Below the pieces are notes generated by a model. It made no database searches, was not told where the DNA came from, and worked only from the letters and a program-made list of their open reading frames with translations. From a virus: a DNA stretch of 45,463 bases. Position 1 is the first letter of the stretch. Every line of letters starts with the position of its first letter. The position numbers were made by a program, and so were the translations under genes. Below, piece after piece: positions 1-6,106 of the stretch. Location of the stretch: positions 1 through 45,463 of IMG/VR virus record IMGVR_UViG_3300025736_000052; one strand, given 5' to 3'.

Positions 1-34
1 CAATAGCCGATAATTCTTTTTTAGATAGTTCCAT
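1..34 (-). CDS. 5' fragment of the 190-residue coiled-coil gene (complete copy at 44773-45345)
   Basis: The reverse strand from 34 reads MELSKKELSAI, identical in protein to the start of the gene at 44773-45345. It is a fragment only because the circular genome was linearised here. The ATG follows a GGGGA ribosome site inside the end of the upstream gene. Confidence 0.85.
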   Translation of the reverse strand, partial: MELSKKELSAI

Positions 35-152
35 TTATTTCCCCTTGTTACCGTCAACAACGGCGTTTTTCGATTGATATAAGTCGCGATTTCTCATGGC
101 TTTGCGCTCCGCCTCTAGTTCTGTTATGCGACCTGCTTGTTTTGCTAATTGA
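1..152. repeat. Terminal direct repeat, left copy (equals 45312-45463)
   Basis: Bases 1-152 match 45312-45463 with one difference: T at 26, C at 45337. The repeat covers the 5' end of the 190-residue gene and the 3' half of the coiled-coil gene at 35-319. The mismatch is a silent leucine-codon change. This is what an assembler leaves when a circular or circularly permuted genome is cut open, so the real length is about 45,311 bp. A true 152-bp terminal repeat on the virion DNA is possible but less likely, because the repeat falls inside genes. Confidence 0.9.
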
Positions 153-319
153 GCAAGATTTTTGGAAGCCATTTTAATTAATGATTTATGTTTTCTGTCT
201 TTATCTTCTATTTCTATTTTTAGGAGCCATACTGCGTGTTTCAAATCGTCAACAACAGCCCACTGCTTTTTATCTTTTCTAGATATTTTACGGTCTTTCT
301 TGGTCTGTTTCAGTTCCAT
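35..319 (-). CDS. Small charged coiled-coil protein with RITELEAER module
   Basis: Ninety-four residues, Lys/Glu-rich, with no recognised enzyme motif. Residues 64-72 read RITELEAER, a heptad-like segment also found in the otherwise different genes at 3240-3524 and 41479-41733. It lies between the annealing protein gene and the 190-residue coiled-coil gene. Its start (ATGGAACT) and its end (KGK, stop, ATGGAACT) use the same 21-base junction sequence. Function unknown; a small scaffold or adaptor role is a guess. Confidence 0.75.
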   Translation of the reverse strand: MELKQTKKDRKISRKDKKQWAVVDDLKHAVWLLKIEIEDKDRKHKSLIKMASKNLAQLAKQAGRITELEAERKAMRNRDLYQSKNAVVDGNKGK

Positions 320-1285
320 TTATTTCCCCTTGCTTTTCTGCCTCTCAAAATAAAGCTCGTGTAGCTCTTTATACATCCCCTCCATGTGTTGGAGATCGTT
401 GTTGTTTACATATTCCTGGAGTTCTTTATCGAAAGCTTTTTGTTCACCATCATCGATAAGCTTTGTTTCAACCATTATTTTAATACCACGCTCACACTTG
501 CCCTTCATTTCAGATATTTTGTCTTCAGGTATCGGATAAGGTTCCGTTGCTGTTTCCGCAATCGGCGACGGATCTTGTTTGTCTTTCGGTTTTTCCTGGC
601 CCACGATGTCATTTGATACAGATTTTTTACTGTTATTTCCATCTTCTTTTCCTTTTGGAGTAACATCCCTTTCTTTTGGCATGGTAACTGTTTTTTCTGG
701 TAGATCGGTACTGTCTAACCCCATTTCCGCACTGTCATAAAGACCCTGGAACTTGTCGGGGAACAGCTCTCTAAGCATTTGCACTAGTGCTATTTTGCGA
801 ATCATGGTAGCTGGTTGTTTCTTCCATACTTTGTTGGTTGAACCGTCTTTCTTTTTGCCCTCATATTCGGAAAAGTTCACGCTGATAAAAACTGGTTTGT
901 CCCAATCTTTCCGATAGCCTTTTGCCCAACCGCCAACCAAGGTTTCGCTATTCAAAACAAGAGTACCCTCTCTATTGGTAATTTCACCCTCACCATCAAC
1001 CACAATTACCCCCGCCTCACAACCATCATAGTTTTCATTGTTGGCTGCCCTTTTGGTAAAGGTGTCCTTGCCAACTATCATGGTGGCCGGTGTATCACTT
1101 TTATATTTTATTAGATATGCCTCTCGCAAATACGGGTTAAGCTGTTGATATTTGCACAGAGCAAGAAACATAGTTATTTCTTGATCGCTGGTATTGCCAC
1201 CACCAGATACCAAATATTTGCGAACTGTTTCTTTTGTCAATACCACTTCCCCGTGATCGGTTTCGTACCTAATTGTTTCACTCAT
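320..1285 (-). CDS. bet: Phage recombination protein Bet (RecT/Red-beta family ssDNA annealing protein)
   Basis: Length 321 residues. Residues 1-190 form the annealase core: a helical N-terminus with CKYQQLNPYLREAYLIKY (44-61), PATMIVGKDTFTKRA (66-80), a beta-rich centre and PATMIRKIALVQMLRELFP (158-176) followed by GLYDSAEM. This pattern is typical of Bet/RecT proteins, which coat ssDNA made by a partner exonuclease and anneal it to complementary strands. The remaining 130 residues are a charged linker and a helical tail. The likely partner exonuclease is encoded at 43572-44150 in the same leftward unit, and SSB is at 38210. The start follows a GGAGATGAATA ribosome site and overlaps the previous stop by one base. 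Confidence 0.88.
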   Translation of the reverse strand: MSETIRYETDHGEVVLTKETVRKYLVSGGGNTSDQEITMFLALCKYQQLNPYLREAYLIKYKSDTPATMIVGKDTFTKRAANNENYDGCEAGVIVVDGEGEITNREGTLVLNSETLVGGWAKGYRKDWDKPVFISVNFSEYEGKKKDGSTNKVWKKQPATMIRKIALVQMLRELFPDKFQGLYDSAEMGLDSTDLPEKTVTMPKERDVTPKGKEDGNNSKKSVSNDIVGQEKPKDKQDPSPIAETATEPYPIPEDKISEMKGKCERGIKIMVETKLIDDGEQKAFDKELQEYVNNNDLQHMEGMYKELHELYFERQKSKGK

Positions 1286-1524
1286 TATTCATCTCCTATT
1301 ACGATTCTGTTCTTTTCGTCTAGCGTCAAGCCGAGTTCCGACGACATGCTCCTGATTTTTCCGATTGTTCCGTTCTTCCTAATGTGAAGCAGAGCACCCC
1401 CAGCGATCTGATGCCCAAAATAGTCTACAGCCTGTAAATAATAACCATCGGATTCTTCAGATAGTTTCAAATACCATTCTTCTTTTCCTATTGGATGTTC
1501 TTCATAAATACCACTAAACTTCAT
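1285..1524 (-). CDS. Hypothetical protein, 79 residues
   Basis: Short acidic protein starting MKFSGIYEEHP behind a GGAGATGAATA ribosome site. No domain recognised. It overlaps the Bet start by one base, so it is translated in the same message. Function unknown. Confidence 0.7.
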   Translation of the reverse strand: MKFSGIYEEHPIGKEEWYLKLSEESDGYYLQAVDYFGHQIAGGALLHIRKNGTIGKIRSMSSELGLTLDEKNRIVIGDE

Positions 1525-1536
1525 TATTCATCTCCT

Positions 1537-1938
1537 TTAATTGTCAAACCAAAATATGAAACGAAAATCTTGTATTTCAGGTGGGTAATCTCCCGGATAA
1601 TTATAGAAATCTTGAAAATCATTATCAAACAAATACCCAAAACATTTATAGGCTCGCCATTCGATAAAAAGCTTTCGCATTGCTATTATCAATTTTATGA
1701 TCTCTTTGCTATCAAGATAAGAATGGGTATGCCCGTCCGTTTCCGAACATTTTGCATCAAACTTAACAATTTCTGTAGCATTCTCTGGCAATCCCCGAAC
1801 CGGAAATAATGAACTACCACCCCGCACCCCGGCCATTAAACCGAAAAGCGCATAATTTCCGCCAACATCGGGATGGTTATAATGGTGCCATTTACCATCC
1901 ATTTTTACTTCAATGTGTAAATGAATATCACACCCCAT
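1537..1938 (-). CDS. MGCDIH-type phage protein, 133 residues
   Basis: Starts MGCDIHLHIEV and has further His/Asp and aromatic residues (HTHSYLD in the middle, FWFDN at the end). Proteins beginning MGCDIH..IE recur in unrelated phages as uncharacterised proteins; the early Cys-Asp-His cluster looks like a metal site, but that is inference. It overlaps the gene at 1928-2086 by 11 bases. Confidence 0.7.
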   Translation of the reverse strand: MGCDIHLHIEVKMDGKWHHYNHPDVGGNYALFGLMAGVRGGSSLFPVRGLPENATEIVKFDAKCSETDGHTHSYLDSKEIIKLIIAMRKLFIEWRAYKCFGYLFDNDFQDFYNYPGDYPPEIQDFRFIFWFDN

Positions 1939-2086
1939 CTTTTCCCTCTATTAGTTCTATGTCTATTACTTCGGCCTCTCCATATTCCCGTAACGGTTCC
2001 AATAACTCATCCATTTCCATACCAGTTGCGGTTAAAACCACTTCTGCTTTAATGGTATACTTAAGCTCTTTCTTTGTTTTTTTCAT
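1928..2086 (-). CDS. Hypothetical protein, 52 residues
   Basis: Reads MKKTKKELKYTIKAEVV and ends KDGV. Short beta-alpha pattern with an acidic C-terminal half. Start and stop overlap the neighbouring genes (TAATG upstream, 11 bases downstream). No family recognised. Confidence 0.6.
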   Translation of the reverse strand: MKKTKKELKYTIKAEVVLTATGMEMDELLEPLREYGEAEVIDIELIEGKDGV

Positions 2087-2238
2087 TATTCTTTCCCCTC
2101 CATTAGTTTTTGCATCATGGCCTTATTAAGCCATTCGGTGAAATTACTATCCTCTGCGATTAGTTTGATTCGCACAGCCTTGTAAAGTCTATGGTCTGCC
2201 CTTACCGTCACTCTGTAAATGTCTTTTTCTTCTTTCAT
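2086..2238 (-). CDS. Small ribbon-helix-helix-like protein
   Basis: Fifty residues: MKEEKDIYRVTVRADHRLY, then two short helices ending in NKAMMQKL. A basic beta strand (YRVTVRA) followed by two helices is the plan of Arc/MetJ-type ribbon-helix-helix DNA-binding proteins, which act as dimeric repressors. The call rests on pattern alone. It could regulate the leftward unit it sits in. Confidence 0.5.
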   Translation of the reverse strand: MKEEKDIYRVTVRADHRLYKAVRIKLIAEDSNFTEWLNKAMMQKLMEGKE

Positions 2239-2239
2239 G

Positions 2240-2488
2240 TTATGCCCCTATACCCCTTTGCTTCATTATATCGCCAATCTTGAACCACACCGCAGAGAAT
2301 TGACCAGGAAGTCCATTAAAATCAAAATCTGTATATCCAACAGTGTCGAGACTGACTTCCCGTAGATCCCGCCGGTGTACGGAGAGCCTATACCATAATT
2401 CCTGAAGCTCTTCTTTGCTTTCCAGTGTAAGCTTGATTACTACAGGAGAAAAAGCACACTCTGCAATTGGTTCAATTTCATATTTCAC
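2240..2488 (-). CDS. Hypothetical protein, 82 residues, paralogue of the next gene upstream
   Basis: Starts with GTG behind AGGGAGAT. The N-terminus (KYEIEPIAE..FSPVVIKLTLES..ELQELWYRL) aligns with the gene at 2498-2740 (KCEIEPIEKKDFKPIVIKLTLET..EAQELWHRL), so the two are tandem duplicates that diverged in the C-terminal half. No known family; small beta-alpha fold expected. Confidence 0.65.
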   Translation of the reverse strand: MKYEIEPIAECAFSPVVIKLTLESKEELQELWYRLSVHRRDLREVSLDTVGYTDFDFNGLPGQFSAVWFKIGDIMKQRGIGA

Positions 2489-2497
2489 GTTATCTCC

Positions 2498-2740
2498 CTA
2501 TGGAAGTATGTTTCTTGATTTCATGGCGTGGTTAATGTCTTCCCATAATCCAGACGATGTCTTATCATTAAAATCATATTCGTATTCGTCACCCCCACCA
2601 TTATATCCCTCTTTTATGTTTTCGTTACTAAGATTAAGCCTGTGCCACAATTCTTGCGCCTCCCTTTCCGTCTCAAGCGTAAGTTTAATTACTATTGGTT
2701 TAAAGTCCTTCTTTTCGATTGGTTCAATTTCACATTTCAT
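2498..2740 (-). CDS. Hypothetical protein, 80 residues, tandem paralogue
   Basis: Two in-frame ATGs exist (2746 and 2740). The GGAGG site abuts the first directly but is six bases from the second, and only the second matches the paralogue's start, so 2740 is chosen. It shares the IEPI....PIVIKLTLE..EAQELW.RL block with the gene at 2240-2488. It is the first gene after the strong promoter at 2761-2789. Confidence 0.65.
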   Translation of the reverse strand: MKCEIEPIEKKDFKPIVIKLTLETEREAQELWHRLNLSNENIKEGYNGGGDEYEYDFNDKTSSGLWEDINHAMKSRNILP

Positions 2741-2760
2741 TTTCATCCTCCAATAACCGC

Positions 2761-2789
2761 ATTATAGCATAGTACGTCTTTAATGTCAA
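2761..2789 (-). promoter_or_regulatory. Consensus sigma-70 promoter, extended -10, leftward
   Basis: On the reverse strand: TTGACA (2789-2784), 17-base spacer, TATAAT (2766-2761), with TG one base before the -10 (TGCTATAAT). This is a perfect consensus. Expected start of transcription is near 2754, giving a short leader to the gene at 2740 and on to the Bet gene. Confidence 0.85.
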
Positions 2790-2793
2790 GTCT

Positions 2794-3228
2794 TTATTTG
2801 ATTTTCCCTGATATTTTGATACCAATTCTATCATGTGATGCTTCCCAAAGTGGAGTTATTTTCCTGTAATAAATATATGTAGGCGCAGGATGGATACAGT
2901 TATGTTTGAAAAACAGCTCGGCTATCCCAAACTTAAGTCCTGTTGTAAACATATAATCAATTCCTTCTGGTGCAAATGATATACGCTTCTCGCATTTATG
3001 AAAAGAGCTGTCCATACCACCGCCAATAAAAATATGCTCTAAGATAAATACTCTCCCTAAAAATGAGGCATAAAATGTATTGGAAAGATCGTATTTATCT
3101 CTTGATTCATACATCAGCAGTGTGCCTTGCGGCAACCAACCTAATTCCAGACTGAACTCTGCTGATAGCACATCAACACCAAATAGATTAACACAAATTA
3201 AAAGCATTAATAAAACAATAATTTTCAT
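2794..3228 (-). CDS. Secreted protein, possibly a small outer-membrane beta-barrel
   Basis: Length 144 residues. Residues 1-23 form a clear signal peptide (MK, hydrophobic stretch IIVLLMLLICVNLFG, then VLSAE). The mature part alternates hydrophobic and polar residues with many aromatics and glycines (FIGGGMDSSFH, MFTTGLKFGIAELFF), as in porin-like barrels, but is short for a full barrel. An exported early phage protein could alter the host surface, for instance to block superinfection; this is inference. Ribosome site AAAGGAGGAAGGG. The gene ends just before the promoter at 2761-2789. Confidence 0.65.
   Translation of the reverse strand: MKIIVLLMLLICVNLFGVDVLSAEFSLELGWLPQGTLLMYESRDKYDLSNTFYASFLGRVFILEHIFIGGGMDSSFHKCEKRISFAPEGIDYMFTTGLKFGIAELFFKHNCIHPAPTYIYYRKITPLWEASHDRIGIKISGKIK
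3062..3079. repeat. 18-bp direct repeat (second copy 3242-3259)
   Basis: AATGAGGCATAAAATGTA occurs exactly at 3062-3079, inside the secreted-protein gene, and at 3242-3259, at the 3' end of the next gene. The copies are 180 bp apart and flank the signal-peptide coding end. They are read in different contexts, so shared protein sequence does not explain them. Confidence 0.6.
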
Positions 3229-3239
3229 CCCTTCCTCCT

Positions 3240-3524
3240 TTAATGAGGCATAAAATGTAAAAGTTTATACCATGTTTGATAGTCGGCTTCAGTCATACGC
3301 TCTTCTAGATGTCCCGGAACTTCACTGTAAAGACGCTTGGCCCGTTTTAGGCTCTTTATCTCTGCTTTTAGCTCATCCCGCTCCGCCTCAAGCTCGGTTA
3401 TGCGGTTGTCGAGGGTGATGAGAGCATCCCCTGCTTCCGTGAACGAACAATCAGTTGCACTACTATGTGTGGCCCGATATTCCTTCAACCTTTGGACATA
3501 TTGCCTTGCTTCTTCCCATTTCAT
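3240..3524 (-). CDS. Coiled-coil protein with ITELEAERDEL module
   Basis: Length 94 residues. The middle (ALITLDNRITELEAERDEL, about 34-52) is a predicted coiled coil nearly identical to one in the gene at 41479-41733. The ends (MKWEEARQYVQRLKEYR and a C-terminal WYKLLHFMPH) are unlike the other copy. Overlaps the HTH gene at 3521 by four bases. Function unknown. Confidence 0.7.
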   Translation of the reverse strand: MKWEEARQYVQRLKEYRATHSSATDCSFTEAGDALITLDNRITELEAERDELKAEIKSLKRAKRLYSEVPGHLEERMTEADYQTWYKLLHFMPH

Positions 3525-3733
3525 CCCTTCCTCCTTTTTGGTCTACCCCTTCCGGGGCGCATACCCAACATTTCTATTTCAGCCGTACTGAACAACCATC
3601 GCCCACTCAGCTTTTTGCCCAACCCGTATTTTACCGCATACACTCGCAGACTGTTAGGGCTTAACCTCAACCTGAAAGCGGCCTCACGGGAAGAAAGTAA
3701 GTGCAACAGATTTAAGTCTTCAAGATTTGTCAT
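3521..3733 (-). CDS. Small MerR/excisionase-type HTH DNA-binding protein
   Basis: Seventy residues from the ATG at 3733, chosen because AGGAGG lies at the right distance; an upstream in-frame start at 3754 lacks this. LLSSREAAFRLRLSPNSLRVYAVKYGLGKKLSGRWLFS matches the HTH_17 plan (helix, turn, helix, then a wing ending in W.F). The C-terminus GRGRPKRRKG is very basic. Such proteins act as excisionases or small regulators; with no integrase here, a regulator is likelier. Confidence 0.7.
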   Translation of the reverse strand: MTNLEDLNLLHLLSSREAAFRLRLSPNSLRVYAVKYGLGKKLSGRWLFSTAEIEMLGMRPGRGRPKRRKG

Positions 3734-3818
3734 GTTTCCTCCTTTTAAACTCATCTACCGCCCAAACACAATAACCGATAAACAGGAAAGTTACTATTAA
3801 TAGTGCAAAAAGTTCCAT
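3720..3818 (-). CDS. Small single-pass membrane peptide, 32 residues
   Basis: MELFALLIVTFLFIGYCVWAVDEFKRRKHDKS: one hydrophobic helix (2-20) followed by a basic tail, so an N-out/C-in orientation is expected. The start overlaps the upstream stop by one base (TAATG). Its 3' part carries the AGGAGG for the HTH gene. Function unknown. Confidence 0.55.
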   Translation of the reverse strand: MELFALLIVTFLFIGYCVWAVDEFKRRKHDKS

Positions 3819-3985
3819 TATTCATAAACCTCCCTATAGCATACCTCGCCGTCATTGTCATATTCGAAACAGGTATAGTCTTCCGGATGAACGTCATAAT
3901 CAAATACTTCTACAGTACAATCACTTGGTATACCACCAACATCAACCACCATTCCACCCCTAACTGTTACTGTTATTTTGTTCAT
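3818..3985 (-). CDS. Hypothetical acidic protein, 55 residues
   Basis: Starts MNKITVTVRGGMVVDVGGIP, then an acidic, tyrosine-rich end. Beta-rich by pattern. Ribosome site GGGGAGGAAATAAAAG. Overlaps the zinc-knuckle gene upstream by 26 bases. No family recognised. Confidence 0.6.
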   Translation of the reverse strand: MNKITVTVRGGMVVDVGGIPSDCTVEVFDYDVHPEDYTCFEYDNDGEVCYREVYE

Positions 3986-4103
3986 CTTTTATTTCCTCCC
4001 CTTTCTGTATTTTATCAGCACATTCAGCACATATACCATGAGTAAAGCCCTTGCCTTTTTTATAACCAATTGTCTTACCACACCAAGAACAAATTCGAAT
4101 CAT
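3960..4103 (-). CDS. Small zinc-ribbon-like protein, 47 residues
   Basis: Two CxxC pairs (CSWC at 5-8, CAEC at 25-28) separated by a basic loop form a likely four-Cys zinc site. Function unknown. Confidence 0.6.
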   Translation of the reverse strand: MIRICSWCGKTIGYKKGKGFTHGICAECADKIQKGEEIKDEQNNSNS

Positions 4104-4106
4104 AAT

Positions 4107-4271
4107 TTACCCCCTTTTATCACGGATCAAGTCTTCTAGCCGTTCAGCCACACCAACCGGCAGCGGATACTCTAACAGCTCCTCACAGTTCTTTACTGTT
4201 TGCTCTTTACTATCATCTATATCTGATAGTTCTCGGTAGTAGCTATCGGGATATTTATAAACTAACATCAT
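4107..4271 (-). CDS. Hypothetical protein, 54 residues
   Basis: Starts MMLVYKYPDSYYRELSDIDD; acidic and helical. The start overlaps the stop of the gene at 4268. No family recognised. Confidence 0.55.
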   Translation of the reverse strand: MMLVYKYPDSYYRELSDIDDSKEQTVKNCEELLEYPLPVGVAERLEDLIRDKRG

Positions 4272-4513
4272 TTATCCCTTTCTTTTATCATGGCATCGGC
4301 TATAGTATAGGCACCAATAGCAAGCAATTCCCCCAGTTCTTCCATAGATTTAACAGAAGATGTGATTTCATGGGTTGCCGTCCCCTGCAAAGCCTTGGCT
4401 GCAAAATAATCCCTTAGTGTCATGCCTTCCTCGTAGATAATAACCTGATTGTTGCGGCCTCTTCGTGGATTTTTAGTCGGAAACGCTGCCCCGCCCGTGT
4501 TAATGTCTTTCAT
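4268..4513 (-). CDS. GGxAFP family phage protein, 81 residues
   Basis: The pattern GGAAFP....GMTLRDYFAAKALQG....AY.IADAMI is a recurrent small phage protein family of unknown function. A second member lies at 41730-42053 in the same unit. GGAGG ribosome site inside the upstream gene. Confidence 0.7.
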   Translation of the reverse strand: MKDINTGGAAFPTKNPRRGRNNQVIIYEEGMTLRDYFAAKALQGTATHEITSSVKSMEELGELLAIGAYTIADAMIKERDK

Positions 4514-4679
4514 CTCTATCCTCCTTTAAACCAATAAGAAAAAACGCTATAGCAGCAATAAAACAAACAATCGCCATGCCACCATTTATCACATAACTCA
4601 AACGATTATTTATACCTATAGCCACAAGTAAATTAATAACCCCGCCCAACAATGGAAAAAGACTCATTTCTTTCATCAT
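4500..4679 (-). CDS. Small two-helix membrane protein, 59 residues
   Basis: Two hydrophobic segments (about 7-22 and 33-50, the second reading GMAIVCFIAAIAFFLIGL) with a short polar turn and a charged C-terminus. Overlaps both neighbours by a few bases. Could act at the host inner membrane; function unknown. Confidence 0.6.
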   Translation of the reverse strand: MMKEMSLFPLLGGVINLLVAIGINNRLSYVINGGMAIVCFIAAIAFFLIGLKEDRDERH

Positions 4680-4840
4680 TTACCCCCTAGCCTTTTATAT
4701 GCCTTTTCGGCCCATACCTGTATAGTTTCAACAGGTAAGTCCGCCGGTACGTACTGTACGATAATCCGGCCACTGATGCGAAAAATAACCTTGTGCGATA
4801 TTTTACCCGGTCGTATACTAATAGGCTGTAATCGTTTCAT
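4676..4840 (-). CDS. Hypothetical basic protein, 54 residues
   Basis: MKRLQPISIRPGKISHKVIF start, ends AEKAYKRLGGK. ATGA overlap with the upstream gene and a strong AGGAGG site. Beta-rich basic N-terminal half. No family recognised. Confidence 0.6.
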   Translation of the reverse strand: MKRLQPISIRPGKISHKVIFRISGRIIVQYVPADLPVETIQVWAEKAYKRLGGK

Positions 4841-5076
4841 GCTTTCCTCCTATCACTAACAACATCGTTGATCTCAGACTCCAATGAATGCCATGTTATG
4901 CCCTGGTCGGAATCACAATTACTTTCTAAAGAAATAAGAATACGATCAATTTCAACCTCGGTTAAAACAGCGTCAAATGCTTCTTTTGCCACATTTATAA
5001 CATCTAGTCTATCCCAAATGTGCCCGATCCAGTTTACCGACCCATCACTATTGTATTTAACCATACTGTCCTCCAT
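4837..5076 (-). CDS. Hypothetical acidic protein, 79 residues
   Basis: Acidic, helical, with no recognised domain. Preceded by a composite leader (5089-5130) resembling those of the two genes upstream, and a GGAGG site. Confidence 0.65.
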   Translation of the reverse strand: MEDSMVKYNSDGSVNWIGHIWDRLDVINVAKEAFDAVLTEVEIDRILISLESNCDSDQGITWHSLESEINDVVSDRRKA

Positions 5077-5088
5077 ACTAATATTATT

Positions 5089-5130
5089 TAGCTTAACAAG
5101 CTATTACACGGCTCTTTTGCAAAAGCCGTG
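5089..5130 (-). promoter_or_regulatory. Composite 5' leader element, copy C
   Basis: In transcript order: hairpin CACGGCT (5130-5124) with AGCCGTG (5113-5107), then the AT-rich inverted repeat TAGCTT/AAGCTA (5103-5089), then GGAGG and ATG. Same order of parts as 5429-5475 and 6045-6086, but the most diverged. Confidence 0.6.
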
Positions 5131-5140
5131 CGGTAGGTGG

Positions 5141-5407
5141 TTAAGCAGACCTTTTGAAAGGTCGATCTTTTTGATACCATGTAGGATAGTCTTCAATAGT
5201 CTTTACCTGAGTATAATACCGATCTTTATTGTAGTGTGAACGAGTAGAGCAAATATTGACATTCTTTTGATCGGTTCTATCTTGACCGTTTTGCTCCACT
5301 ATGCAAGCCTCTTCATAGTCTTTACATTTGAAAACCAGTTTATTTAGCTTGTTACCCGCCTCACCCCAGCCCGATAAAAACTTGTCTGTCATAGTTACAT
5401 AATACAT
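5141..5407 (-). CDS. Hypothetical phage protein, 88 residues
   Basis: Starts MYYVTMTDKFLSGWGEAGNK and ends in a basic segment; contains a Tyr/His-rich middle. Small proteins with a YYVTMTDKFLSGWG-type start occur in several phages, with no assigned function. Preceded by leader copy B and a GGAGG site. Confidence 0.65.
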   Translation of the reverse strand: MYYVTMTDKFLSGWGEAGNKLNKLVFKCKDYEEACIVEQNGQDRTDQKNVNICSTRSHYNKDRYYTQVKTIEDYPTWYQKDRPFKRSA

Positions 5408-5428
5408 AATCTATCCTCCAATAATTTA

Positions 5429-5475
5429 TTAAGCTTTAAAAGCTTTAACGAACCGCTCTATATTTCAAGAGCGGT
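5429..5475 (-). promoter_or_regulatory. Composite 5' leader element, copy B
   Basis: In transcript order: ATTATAG, hairpin ACCGCTC (5475-5469) with GAGCGGT (5458-5452), TCG, then the inverted repeat TTAAAGCTTTTAAAGCTTAA (5448-5429), then ATTATTGGAGG and the start codon. The sequence and order closely match copy A. Confidence 0.7.
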
Positions 5476-5486
5476 CTATAATGCTT

Positions 5487-6020
5487 CTAGTCTTTTTGCA
5501 TCGGCATTATAACAGCAGTAAACTGATCGTTTTCAAACAAGATAGCTTTATCCGGTTCTTGGTAGTATACCTCCCAGGAATGACCGACCAAGTCCTTAAA
5601 AAAGTCAAGGTTGACTAGGGTGTCGGTATTCTTAGAAAAAGCAAAGTAAGCCCTGCTAATGTTTGATAAATTGTTTTTCTTGAAGGTGGCATTTTCGAGA
5701 TCAAGCTTGCCGTCAACTATTTTACATTTTTGCTTTTCGGGCATTACTATTTTCCAATTAGGGAAAGTGTAATCATCGATAGGAGTTAAAACTATTTGAC
5801 TTTTGCTTACGACTGTTGCTTTATAATCACCATCTTCTAGAGTATCACCCGAATAGATATGCAGTCGCTTGCCATCGGTACTAATTGACTTACCCTCTTC
5901 TACGTGCAGGCCGGTCATGTGATACCTTGTTTCATCGGTACTGCGAGCTTGCAAGACAAAAGATAGCCGGGAAAATAAGGGATGATTTTTCTCTAAGATA
6001 GTTGATTCTTTTGTATTCAT
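5487..6020 (-). CDS. Short sliding-clamp-like protein (DnaN C-terminal region type)
   Basis: Length 177 residues from the ATG at 6020; an upstream TTG at 6035 coincides with the GGAGG site and is not used. STDGKRL (47-53) matches the ATDGHRL strand of the bacterial beta clamp. FPNWKIVMP (86-94) matches the FPDYxRVIP opening of clamp domain III. VNLDFFKDLV (136-145) and the end AVIMPMQ (169-175) match the domain III helix and the VVMPMRL end. Bacterial clamps have three domains and about 366 residues, so this would be a two-domain or shortened ring subunit. No phage polymerase is present, so it may tether the host replicase or block the host clamp. First large early gene. Confidence 0.65.
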   Translation of the reverse strand: MNTKESTILEKNHPLFSRLSFVLQARSTDETRYHMTGLHVEEGKSISTDGKRLHIYSGDTLEDGDYKATVVSKSQIVLTPIDDYTFPNWKIVMPEKQKCKIVDGKLDLENATFKKNNLSNISRAYFAFSKNTDTLVNLDFFKDLVGHSWEVYYQEPDKAILFENDQFTAVIMPMQKD

Positions 6021-6029
6021 TTTGAATAC
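6013..6029 (-). promoter_or_regulatory. Start-codon hairpin of the clamp-like gene
   Basis: In the mRNA, GUAUUCA (6029-6023), loop AAA, UGAAUAC (6019-6013) form a perfect 7-bp hairpin. It holds the U and G of the AUG in its stem and starts right after GGAG, so it could throttle initiation. Confidence 0.5.
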
Positions 6030-6044
6030 CTCCAATAATAGAAT

Positions 6045-6086
6045 AAAAGCTTTAAAAGCTTTACTCGAAGGCAGTATAAGACTGCC
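6045..6086 (-). promoter_or_regulatory. Composite 5' leader element, copy A
   Basis: In transcript order: ATTATAG, hairpin GGCAGT (6086-6081) with ACTGCC (6075-6070), TTCGAG, then TAAAGCTTTTAAAGCTTTT (6063-6045), then CTATTATTGGAGG and the clamp start. Nearly the same layout as copy B. Confidence 0.7.
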
Positions 6087-6106
6087 CTATAATAAAACTG
6101 TTAAAC

